Assembly: GCA_029244985.1 (NCBI GenBank) | Contig: JAQWQD010000037.1 | Span: 62,001-126,000, forward strand | Source of the DNA: Gammaproteobacteria bacterium | GTDB taxonomy: Bacteria > Pseudomonadota > Gammaproteobacteria > Pseudomonadales > Pseudohongiellaceae | Reading direction: 5' to 3' | Length of the DNA: 64,000 nt | In this document: in pieces, positions 36,408 to 44,310 of the stretch | How the letters are laid out: each line of letters begins with the position of its first letter | Numbering within the stretch: the first letter of the stretch is position 1 | Notes under the pieces: generated by a model | Databases searched by the model: none | Seen by the model: only the letters and a program-made list of their open reading frames with translations | Told to the model about the DNA's origin: nothing | Translations under genes and position numbers: made by a program

Positions 36408-37052
36408 ATGGAAAGATCTATGCTATTCCTAAGATTCAGCCTTCCCCTCATATCGCTATTTGCTTTTATATATTCTTCATATGGAATTGCAACAACTATC
36501 CTTGGCATGGACATTGATAAAGTAGCCAAAGATGCGGAGTTCGTATTTGAAGGCGAAGTTATTTTGCATGAAACTCGACAGGACTCAAATTCGGGTATTG
36601 TAAACACCTATGTGACTTTTAGAATCAATGATGTACTTAAGGGTGATTATTCATCTGATTTGGTAGAACTAAAATTTGCCGGAGGAACTTTTAACAACCA
36701 GATTGTTGAAGTAACTGGATTGGTAATACCTAAAGACGGAGAACAGGGGATCTATTTCGTAGAATCAACCAGCCGAAATTTATTAAATCCATTATTGGGC
36801 TGGTCACAAGGACATTTCCTTATCCAGGAGGTGCTGGGCGAACGAAGAATGCGTACGATTGATCAAAAACCGATTATACAAATTCAGGCCGTATCTTCTA
36901 TTCCGCCCTCAATAAAAAAACCCCAGGCCCTGATAGAGGGGATTGGTGATGTCGCTGCCGGAGTAAATGTCGGTACCGGTGAGCTAACCACTGAGCGAGC
37001 TCTGACTGTAGACGAATTTAAAGATAGCATTTTGGAATTAATCGAAAACTAA
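36408..37052 (+). CDS. Exported protein, unknown function
   Basis: 214 residues with a signal peptide (hydrophobic about 5-27, cut near GIA-T). The mature N-terminus 'TTILGMDIDKVAKDAEFVFEGEV' followed by beta strands and 'FRINDVLKGDYSSDLVELKFAGG' resembles an unnamed family of exported proteins that in other bacteria occurs beside secreted matrixin-like proteases; no protease gene is adjacent here. The second ATG (36420) is also possible, with GGAAAG just before it. It converges on the amidase gene with 9 bases between stops. Confidence 0.6.
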   Translation: MERSMLFLRFSLPLISLFAFIYSSYGIATTILGMDIDKVAKDAEFVFEGEVILHETRQDSNSGIVNTYVTFRINDVLKGDYSSDLVELKFAGGTFNNQIVEVTGLVIPKDGEQGIYFVESTSRNLLNPLLGWSQGHFLIQEVLGERRMRTIDQKPIIQIQAVSSIPPSIKKPQALIEGIGDVAAGVNVGTGELTTERALTVDEFKDSILELIEN

Positions 37053-37061
37053 TCTACTCTT

Positions 37062-38918
37062 TTATAGCTGCTGTGTTGCCCCAGTTACTGACGTCGAGTC
37101 TGCAAAGACTTTTAGAAAGAGCCGATTCTGGTTATAGGCTTCCCTGAACTCTTCACTCATAAAGTACTCACCACTCGCCTGTTTAATATTTGGCCCCATG
37201 AGATTTAGTACTATAGGCTCATTGAGAGCAATACCTTCCTCTGTATCTATTATAAGGGTCACTGCAAAAATCTCGGCATCATTGTCGGGGTTTTGAGTGA
37301 CCCTAAATGCAAACAAATTCGTTTGAATTGAGAACTCAGTGTCTAACTGCAGTGAGATTGAATTCTGGCTAAAAGTTAATCGTCTAAACTCAACACTTGG
37401 AGCCTCCCCATTGATCAACCCTGGGGTCACCGAAGGAGTCTGCCGAGGACTATTTGAGTCTTCATAATGCTTCGCGATGGCTAACAATTCGGCATCTTGA
37501 AAATGCTTTCCAAGAATCTCCATCCCCACTGGCAGATCATTACTGGCAAAACCAACCGGCATGGATAAGGCCGGTAATCCAGAATGGGCTGATAATTGAC
37601 AACTGCTTCCAGTCTGAGGATCTCCGATTAGTACTGGTGATTGTGTGATAGTTGGATAGACCAACACGTCTAAACTATTAAGTTCGAATAGATCCTCAAT
37701 TGCGGTCCGAATCGTTGAGCGCGCTTCAATTGATTTCTCATATGCCTCTTCATCAAACTCTTCTTCTACGCTGGTCTTCATTTGACTCGCTAGAGCTTCA
37801 TGGACAAGTCCATATTCCACAACATCATTCACATTTGCTATTTCCTCGCTTCCGTTCGCCGCGAGATACTGATTAAAATCAATCTCGAATTCATGCTGTA
37901 TTACTCCTGACGAACTGATTAATTCACCTTGTTCTAATAATTCAACTTCGATAATTTCTACGCCTTCTGCGGCATACCAATCCAAAGCCTCTTCGATTAC
38001 GCTTCTTGTACTAGAGTTAGCAGCTTCAAAATAACTTTTAATCTTGCCGAACCGCAGTCCCTCCAAATCAACCGAGTTAAGTGATTCTAGAAACCTTAGT
38101 GGTGTTTGCGCTCGCATCACCTCTGTTGCTGTATCATTGCGGTCATAACCAATGGTTAAGTCCAACACCAGTGCTAGATCTTCAACTGTTCTTGCTAATG
38201 GGCCACCCGTGTCTTGTGTGTGTGAAAGAGGCATAATTCCATAGATACTTGAAATGCCCTTGCTCGGGCGCAAACCAATTAGATTATTAAAAGCAGATGG
38301 AATCCGAATCGATCCGCAAGTATCTGAACCCATTCCAATTGCGCCGAAACTCGCAGCAACAGCCGCCGCAGTTCCACCACTTGACCCGCCAGGCACGCGG
38401 CGAATGTCATATGGATTCCTCGTTTGGCCTACCAACGAGGCAATACTGGTTATGCCGCGGGCATATTCGTGTAAATTTGTCTTGGCAATAATTATTGCGC
38501 CAGCGTCAAGCAACAAATCAACTTGGGTCGCATTATGGTTTGGGAAAAAATTAGCTAGAGCAACCGAACCGTTGGTTGTAGGCATATCAGTTGTGTTGTA
38601 GTTGTCTTTAATTAAAACAGGAATACCATGGAGAGATGAACGCGCTCCTGTTTGTGCTCTTTCGTTATCTAACTCTGCTGCTTGATCTCTAACGCGAGGG
38701 TTGATTCTAATTATACTGTTTAAAGCTGGCCCTTGTTTGTCATAGGCTTCAATTCTAGCCAAATACAAATCTACCAGCTGCAGAGATGTTGTGCTTCCAT
38801 TTTCCAAAGCAGTTTGCAATTCGCTAATACTAGCCTCAACCACACTAATCGATTGAGAATAAACATGAACTGACTGAAGTAAAAAAACTAAGAAGAGAAT
38901 TTGTTGTTTCTTTAACAT
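37062..38918 (-). CDS. Exported amidase (amidase signature family)
   Basis: 618 residues with a signal peptide (cut near VYS-Q). The Ser-cisSer-Lys machinery is intact: catalytic Lys in PVLIKDNYNTTDMP (about 101), GGSSGGTAAAVAA with cis-Ser (about 177), and nucleophile in GSDTCGSIRIP (about 199). After the amidase domain (to about 495) there is an extra C-terminal region of about 120 residues rich in beta strands, unlike GatA. It should hydrolyse amide bonds outside the cytoplasm; substrate is unknown. It follows a TPR-TonB_C gene on the same strand by 29 bases. Confidence 0.88.
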   Translation of the reverse strand: MLKKQQILFLVFLLQSVHVYSQSISVVEASISELQTALENGSTTSLQLVDLYLARIEAYDKQGPALNSIIRINPRVRDQAAELDNERAQTGARSSLHGIPVLIKDNYNTTDMPTTNGSVALANFFPNHNATQVDLLLDAGAIIIAKTNLHEYARGITSIASLVGQTRNPYDIRRVPGGSSGGTAAAVAASFGAIGMGSDTCGSIRIPSAFNNLIGLRPSKGISSIYGIMPLSHTQDTGGPLARTVEDLALVLDLTIGYDRNDTATEVMRAQTPLRFLESLNSVDLEGLRFGKIKSYFEAANSSTRSVIEEALDWYAAEGVEIIEVELLEQGELISSSGVIQHEFEIDFNQYLAANGSEEIANVNDVVEYGLVHEALASQMKTSVEEEFDEEAYEKSIEARSTIRTAIEDLFELNSLDVLVYPTITQSPVLIGDPQTGSSCQLSAHSGLPALSMPVGFASNDLPVGMEILGKHFQDAELLAIAKHYEDSNSPRQTPSVTPGLINGEAPSVEFRRLTFSQNSISLQLDTEFSIQTNLFAFRVTQNPDNDAEIFAVTLIIDTEEGIALNEPIVLNLMGPNIKQASGEYFMSEEFREAYNQNRLFLKVFADSTSVTGATQQL

Positions 38919-38947
38919 CGAAATATTTCCGACCTGACTTTTATCTT

Positions 38948-40048
38948 TTAATCAAATATGTAAGTTTGATTAGGGCTATCGACAACGGTTCCATCAATGA
39001 ATCTGGGAGCGAATCTAAATCTCTGAATTAAATCCAGGAGATTCCGGCCGAGAACAGAATTTGTCAGCGACGAGACCAATCTAGGGTTCTTAACGAAACC
39101 TTCTTTATCCACTAGAAACTCTATCTGAATCCCTTCAGCTATTCCATGAGTGTTCACTTCCTCTGCACGAGCTCTGTAGACAGGTCTTAAGTTCTCATTT
39201 TCACCGATCCGACGGGTCTCTCCAATTGCTAGACATTGAATCGTGGCCAAGTCTTGCTGCCCTGAATTCTCGTAGGCATTGATCAATGCAATACGATTGC
39301 GCACAGTAACATTAGAGCCAGGATATCTCTCAAATTTTGCTAAAGAGTTAAGCAAAGGCTCTATAGCATTTTGATATTCATTACGGGCTAGAAAGTATTC
39401 ACCAGCAAGTAATTCAATTCGAGTTAAACCACTTTGAGAGCCTGCGTCAGTATATTTGCTGAGAATTATTTTTGCTTCTTGTATTCTTTCCCAAGCCTCA
39501 GTCAGCTCTCCCACTCGCAGGCTAATCGCACCAAGTTCTATTTCGATACTTCCTACCTTACTGGAATCTGGGCCTAAATGGGTTTCTGCTAATTGCAATG
39601 CTCGCCTATAATATTGGCTAGCCAGTACTTCCTTGTCTTGATCATTTAGGGTTCTTCCCAATCGCATCAAAGGATCTATCATCGTCTCCGAGCCAAACCC
39701 AAATACTGCCTGGTATATTTCGACTGCTTCATCAAGAAAGGACTGACTTGCAGACTCATCAGCAATCAAGGTTGCATAGTTTATGGCTAGCATTGCACTG
39801 CGCTCACTACTTGCACCAAATAATTCCTTGCCTAGTTCATAGGCACGACGAGCAGCTTCTCGAGCAATTTCGGGCTCTGAATCCTTGGTTTCGCCGTATT
39901 GAAGATAGGCAGCGTTAAAATCATCAATCTCTAACGTCGACTGGCCAAAGCTATAAGAAATAGCGAAGGCAAAATAAATAAGCGTGCAGCAGTAAAAAAG
40001 AAGCAGAAAAGGCGCTGATTTATTTCTCCGATGATGAAAAAAGGTCAT
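38948..40048 (-). CDS. Exported TPR protein with C-terminal TonB-like domain
   Basis: About 366 residues. An N-terminal hydrophobic segment with a basic lead (HHRRNK) serves as signal peptide or anchor. Residues about 50-290 form helical tetratricopeptide-like repeats (for example EAVEIYQAVFGFGSET and YYRRALQLAETHLG). The last 75 residues, 'GIQIEFLVDKEGFVKNPRLV' to 'FRFAPRFIDGTVV', match the TonB C-terminal fold. There is no Pro-rich linker, so it is not a classical TonB energiser. A GTG at 40081 is the alternative start. It is 29 bases upstream of the amidase and probably cotranscribed. Confidence 0.68.
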   Translation of the reverse strand: MTFFHHRRNKSAPFLLLFYCCTLIYFAFAISYSFGQSTLEIDDFNAAYLQYGETKDSEPEIAREAARRAYELGKELFGASSERSAMLAINYATLIADESASQSFLDEAVEIYQAVFGFGSETMIDPLMRLGRTLNDQDKEVLASQYYRRALQLAETHLGPDSSKVGSIEIELGAISLRVGELTEAWERIQEAKIILSKYTDAGSQSGLTRIELLAGEYFLARNEYQNAIEPLLNSLAKFERYPGSNVTVRNRIALINAYENSGQQDLATIQCLAIGETRRIGENENLRPVYRARAEEVNTHGIAEGIQIEFLVDKEGFVKNPRLVSSLTNSVLGRNLLDLIQRFRFAPRFIDGTVVDSPNQTYIFD

Positions 40049-40396
40049 ACACACAACATACCTTAAGACACCCTCCCACACTAGCTTTCCGATTCAATTC
40101 ACCCCAAACCTGCGGCGCTAATTGCTAGACACACTCCTCTGGATGAACCTTCAATCCTGAAACTCTTCATCGCTATGAGAAGTGGCAAGATAGGCAATAG
40201 CATATGCTCACCGAGATTTTTGAAGCGCTTGCGGCATGCGAACAGTTTAGGTTCAGGTTTTTTGACTTTCTCAGCACACGCCACAGTAGCTCGATTACTG
40301 TTCAGAGACTTTAACAATTGTGATGAATTGTTTACTCTGGGTATCCTGAAATGCACAGAAATTTCTTATCAATCTAGCATGTAGACAGGTCCCATC
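40049..40396. other. Intergenic region without recognised features
   Basis: 348 bases between the divergent TPR-TonB_C and NADP-binding protein genes. Short overlapping frames exist on both strands but lack ribosome binding sites and family resemblance. I see no hairpin with a U-tract, repeat or RNA motif. Promoters for both genes are expected here but none is convincing by eye. Confidence 0.5.
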
Positions 40397-41143
40397 ATGA
40401 AAGAAAATGTCTCAAATCAACGCCGAAAATTTCTTAGTCAGTTAATAGTATCAGCCGGAACTCTCGGAGCATTGCCACTTATTCTGAATTCACGCCAAGC
40501 ACTAGGTCAATCATCTAACCCTTTAAAGATTGGCATTATTGGGTCCGGTAGAATTGGCGGCTCAGTTGGTTTACGCTGGGCTGAAGCAGGTCATGAGATT
40601 CTATTTTCTTCCCGCAACCCAGATAGCTTGGAAGATCTTGTGGCACAGGCAGGGCCAAAGTGCCACGCTGGCTATCCTCAGGAAGCAGCTGAATTCGGCG
40701 ATATTGTTTTAGTGGCAGTACCTTACGCTGCTACGCCTCAAATCGGTAGGGATTACGGTCATCTTATGCAAGGAAAAATTGTAATTGATTGCGGAAACCC
40801 TTACGTTCAGCGAGACGGTGACATGGCTGCGGACGCGTTAGAAAGAGGCACTGGTGTTGTTTCTGCTGAATATCTGAGAGGCGTTCGATTGGTAAGAGCA
40901 TTTAATGCGTTGAGCTGGAGAGAAGTGCAAGATGAAGCCCATCGCGAAGGCGAACGGATCGCCATTCCGATAGCAGGTGACGACCAAGAAGCGGTGGAAG
41001 TGGCAACGCAATTGGTTTTCGATTCAGGTTTTGATCCAGTAATAGTAGGTGGTTTAGAGCGAGCCCGAGAATTCGATCAAGGCACAGATGTTTATGTGAA
41101 GGGAATGACAGCAAGAGAAATGCGCAACGCGCTCGATCTATAG
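40397..41143 (+). CDS. Tat-exported NAD(P)-binding oxidoreductase, F420-reductase-like
   Basis: 248 residues. A twin-arginine signal NQRRKFLSQLIVSAG precedes a hydrophobic stretch and likely cleavage near ALG-Q (about 38). The mature protein is a Rossmann domain: IGIIGSGRIGGSVGLRWAEAGH (about 45-66), then SSRNP, a pattern that favours NADP. It matches the F420-dependent NADP reductase fold family (pyrroline-5-carboxylate-reductase-like N-domain), with later VRAFNALSW typical of that family. A folded cofactor-bearing enzyme exported by Tat fits; reaction and substrate are unknown. Confidence 0.77.
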   Translation: MKENVSNQRRKFLSQLIVSAGTLGALPLILNSRQALGQSSNPLKIGIIGSGRIGGSVGLRWAEAGHEILFSSRNPDSLEDLVAQAGPKCHAGYPQEAAEFGDIVLVAVPYAATPQIGRDYGHLMQGKIVIDCGNPYVQRDGDMAADALERGTGVVSAEYLRGVRLVRAFNALSWREVQDEAHREGERIAIPIAGDDQEAVEVATQLVFDSGFDPVIVGGLERAREFDQGTDVYVKGMTAREMRNALDL

Positions 41144-41517
41144 CCTGGACAGTAATCTATGAATAGTTACGTTTTACTCCGGCAATGCACTGAGTTCGAT
41201 TGCGCATTGAGGATAGCTTGAGCCGTTTCTAAATAGTGAAACTTTTCGTCGTCCAATCGATTTAAAGATTATTCTTAAGGACTTTTCAAGAAAAATCAGT
41301 AGTTGCAGATTCGTCTATTAATTTGCTACTCACAAAAATTTCCTTCAGAAAGCAGCGCTGTATTTCTTTGGGACGTTATAAGTTTAGAGCAAATATTAGA
41401 GAAATTCAGGGAAATCTATTTCTCAATAAATCTGAAGCTCCGGTATATAAATGTTAAGGACCGAGAGGTGCGCGTACATAAACAATCGATCCTTCTAGTA
41501 ATAATTTTTCCTTAACT
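41144..41517. other. Intergenic region without recognised features
   Basis: 374 bases between convergent genes (NADP-binding protein and exported RidA). An open frame of 70 codons at 41303-41515 on the plus strand has no ribosome binding site and no resemblance I recognise, so I do not call it. No strong terminator hairpin was found. Confidence 0.5.
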
Positions 41518-41988
41518 TTATGGCATTCGTGCAGCACGTATTTCTATTTCTACCAACCAGCCCTCGACAACCAAATCTTTAATTTCAACAAACGAGCGTA
41601 CCGGTTTATTAGAGTTATCTGAAGTGCCAAAAAATTCAGCATAGCCCGCATTAAATCCTGCGAAATCCAAGCCATCATCACCGGCAACAGCGAATGCGCG
41701 CACTTGAACGATATCACTCATCGCCCAACCCTGATCTTCTAAAGTTTCTTTAAAACTGGAAAAAGTATCGATAGTTTGTTGACGCATGTCGCCCCAAGAA
41801 CCGTCTGCTTGGGGACTTGCACCAGAGCCGCTTAAATACATCGTTTCAGCACCCGGAGGAATAGTAATACTAGTATAGAAGTATCTGCCCTCATTATTAC
41901 GAGTAATCTCCTGCGCACTTACAACCGCAGCAATCCCCGTTAATACAAATAGAATAGCGGCTATAAATATATTTTTAATTCTTAACAT
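41518..41988 (-). CDS. Exported RidA-family enamine/imine deaminase
   Basis: About 156 residues: a signal peptide (hydrophobic about 7-22, cut near VSA-Q) followed by a complete RidA domain. The RidA active-site pair is retained: Arg at about 131 in KPVRSFVEI and Glu in LVEIEIRA at about 149. RidA hydrolyses reactive imines and enamines released by amino-acid-oxidising or PLP enzymes, normally in the cytoplasm; export is unusual. The second ATG (41988) is preferred because GGAGA lies 8 bases before it. It ends a leftward run with a symporter, cytochrome c and flavin amino-acid oxidase. Confidence 0.85.
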   Translation of the reverse strand: MLRIKNIFIAAILFVLTGIAAVVSAQEITRNNEGRYFYTSITIPPGAETMYLSGSGASPQADGSWGDMRQQTIDTFSSFKETLEDQGWAMSDIVQVRAFAVAGDDGLDFAGFNAGYAEFFGTSDNSNKPVRSFVEIKDLVVEGWLVEIEIRAARMP

Positions 41989-42038
41989 GATCATTTCTCC
42001 AATACGAACCTACTAACAAAAGTCTTACGGACTAAAAT

Positions 42039-43424
42039 CTAATTTTCTTGCACAGGTTGATTTACTAGGTTGGCGTCTGTTGATTCTCCTTCACTGCCTA
42101 ACAAGCGTGAGGTAACCATTCCAGTTGTAATCGCACCATTCACATTTAAGGCGGTTCGTGCCATATCTATAAGTGGTTCGATCGTTATAAGTAGCGCGGC
42201 AACGGTAACAGGTAATCCCATCAAAGGGAGCACTACTAATGCAGCATTAGTAGCACCACCGCCCACGCCTGCTATACCGAAAGAACCAATGGCAACAACC
42301 AAGGTGAGATAAACGATAAAGCCAAAATCAACCTCGACTCCAACGCTAGGCGCTACCATGACGGCCAACATAGCAGGATAAATACCTGCACAGCCGTTTT
42401 GACCAATGGTTGCACCAAAGGATGCTGCAATATTGGCAATTGGTGCTGGTACTTTTAACTCTTCTATTTGTGCACGAATAGTAAGCGGAATAGTAGCCGC
42501 TGAGCTACGAGTCACAAAAGCAAAAGTTAGTACTGGCCACACTTTTTGAAAATAGCTTTTTACATTGGCTCCTAACAAACTAATCATTAGGGCATGAATG
42601 GCAAACATGATCGCTATGGCTATGTAGGAAGCTATCATGAAACTTAAGAGAGTCATAAGTGCTCCAAAATCTGAGGTGGACATAACCCTGGTCATGAGAG
42701 CTAAAACTCCGTAAGGCGTTAGGTTCATCACTATCTTTACTAGTTTCATGACGACAGCTTGCGTCGTGTCTATAAAGCCTCTAATCCGCTCTCCATGAGT
42801 CTTATCTTCTTGTCCAACCAACAATGCAGCAATTCCAAAAAGTAACCCAAAAATTACAACGGCAATTATCGATATGCTTCTAGACTGGCTAAGGTCTCTG
42901 AAGATATTTGTAGATACCATGCTGGTTAAAAGTTGAGGAATGCTCAAATCGGCCATGCTGTCTTGGCGAGACTCTAAAACTTCAGCTCGAGCTACTTCGG
43001 TTTCACCAAGATTAAACTCGCTAGCATCTAACCCAGCAACAGACGCCATTAATGCCCCGACGAGCGCAGCAATCATAGTAGTGAAGACTAGGATAGCGAC
43101 AACTGAGCCACCAATTTTCCCCAATGACTTGATTTCACTAACTTTGAGGACGGCAGCTATCATCGTCACTAAAATTAGGGGAATGATTATCATTCGAAGC
43201 AGGTTAACGAAGGAATTTGCCACTATGTTGGTCCATTCAATGGTTTCCTGAGAAACCACATGCTCACGCCCAAAGACTATTTGGAGGTAAGTTCCAAACA
43301 GTGTTCCAACAACCAAACCAACTAATACTAATTTTGAAAGCCCAAGCTCTTTCTTCGATAGCTGATAAATAAAGCTAAGTAGAGCGGCAAAGATAATTAG
43401 ATTGACTATAGCGAGCGCGGACAT
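42039..43424 (-). CDS. Cation:amino-acid/dicarboxylate symporter, TcyP (YdjN)-like
   Basis: Inner-membrane DAACS-family symporter of 461 residues. The N-terminal layout 'LVLVGLVVGTLFGTYLQIVFG' followed by 'SFVNLLRMIIIPLILVTMIAA' resembles the cystine importer TcyP/YdjN more than glutamate or C4-dicarboxylate carriers. The conserved re-entrant segments AFVTRSSAATIPLT and SFGATIGQNGCAGIYPAM and the glycine-rich GVGGGATNAALVVLP are present. AGGAG precedes the ATG. Substrate could be cystine, another amino acid or an oxo acid. It lies 50 bases upstream of the exported RidA gene. Confidence 0.85.
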   Translation of the reverse strand: MSALAIVNLIIFAALLSFIYQLSKKELGLSKLVLVGLVVGTLFGTYLQIVFGREHVVSQETIEWTNIVANSFVNLLRMIIIPLILVTMIAAVLKVSEIKSLGKIGGSVVAILVFTTMIAALVGALMASVAGLDASEFNLGETEVARAEVLESRQDSMADLSIPQLLTSMVSTNIFRDLSQSRSISIIAVVIFGLLFGIAALLVGQEDKTHGERIRGFIDTTQAVVMKLVKIVMNLTPYGVLALMTRVMSTSDFGALMTLLSFMIASYIAIAIMFAIHALMISLLGANVKSYFQKVWPVLTFAFVTRSSAATIPLTIRAQIEELKVPAPIANIAASFGATIGQNGCAGIYPAMLAVMVAPSVGVEVDFGFIVYLTLVVAIGSFGIAGVGGGATNAALVVLPLMGLPVTVAALLITIEPLIDMARTALNVNGAITTGMVTSRLLGSEGESTDANLVNQPVQEN

Positions 43425-43621
43425 ATTTTTTGCTCCTGAAGGGTTGGCTTTCGCCTAAGTTCAAACTTTCTTATTAATTTTCTTATTCGATTTACTTGTT
43501 GGTCTTTTATTCCTGAGCGCACTATCTGCTAGAAATCTTAACAGTGCCTGTTTCGAGTATATAGTTAGCCTAGAGACAGGCCAAGGACTAATAGGTCTTT
43601 CTCTCGATCTGCAAAAGCCAG

Positions 43622-44260
43622 CTAATCTCTACTTAACGTGTTTATATAGCTGACGACATTCATAATGCCATCATCATTTTGAAGAGATTGTGCCATTAGT
43701 ATCATTTGCTGACCAAAGCTATCTTGAGGGTGGCTTCCTCGCCAGCCTTCGATAAAGTTTCTTAATTGCGTGGCTAAATACCAATCGTTTTGACCCCTCA
43801 GCGCTGGCGCACCTAAGGCTTCATTTCCCTCGCCATTCGCGCCATGACAACTTGCACATTGAGTGTAAAGCTGCTGACCGAGCGACTCGCTACCTTCGAT
43901 AGTAATTTCTGTGGCCACATAGTCCCAACTTCCTACCCAAGAGATAATATCGGTGATACTAGAATCGCTAAGTTTGACTGCCATCGGCTGCATAGCTATG
44001 CCTTCGCGGTCACTAGAATGGGTGCCACGAATTCCCGCTCGAAAATTCTCTAGCTGACGTTTTAGATACCAAGGCTCCATGCCAGCTAACCTTGGTGCTT
44101 TAATACCATAGTTGCCTCTACCATCAGTGCCATGACATGTCGTGCAATAGCGATCGTTATATGGCTCTCTTGGCTCTGGAGAGTTTTCAGCAGCATAGAC
44201 TTTTACAGAATAAAAACTAAGTGCTGCAAACAAAACTATTACTTCTCTCTTTCCGATCAT
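43622..44260 (-). CDS. Diheme cytochrome c, c4-like
   Basis: Periplasmic electron carrier of about 212 residues with a signal peptide (cut near VYA-A). Two c-type heme sites are visible: CTTCH in YCTTCHGTDGRGN and CASCH in CASCHGANGEGN, each followed by a 'WYL-x-x-QL-x-NF' helix and a Met ligand (MQPMAVKL and MILMAQSL), the two-domain repeat of cytochrome c4. The ATG at 44260 follows GGAGAAG; an ATG at 44287 is less likely. It is 50 bases downstream of the Tat-exported flavin oxidase and probably accepts its electrons. Confidence 0.9.
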   Translation of the reverse strand: MIGKREVIVLFAALSFYSVKVYAAENSPEPREPYNDRYCTTCHGTDGRGNYGIKAPRLAGMEPWYLKRQLENFRAGIRGTHSSDREGIAMQPMAVKLSDSSITDIISWVGSWDYVATEITIEGSESLGQQLYTQCASCHGANGEGNEALGAPALRGQNDWYLATQLRNFIEGWRGSHPQDSFGQQMILMAQSLQNDDGIMNVVSYINTLSRD

Positions 44261-44310
44261 GCCACTTCTCCAGAAAGGGTCAGGCATTCCCCGCGAATAC
44301 TTAATCTCAT

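Noticed and set aside
40099..40384. Overlapping frames on both strands (85 and 69 codons)
   Set aside because: No ribosome binding sites and no clear family; probably chance frames in an intergenic region.
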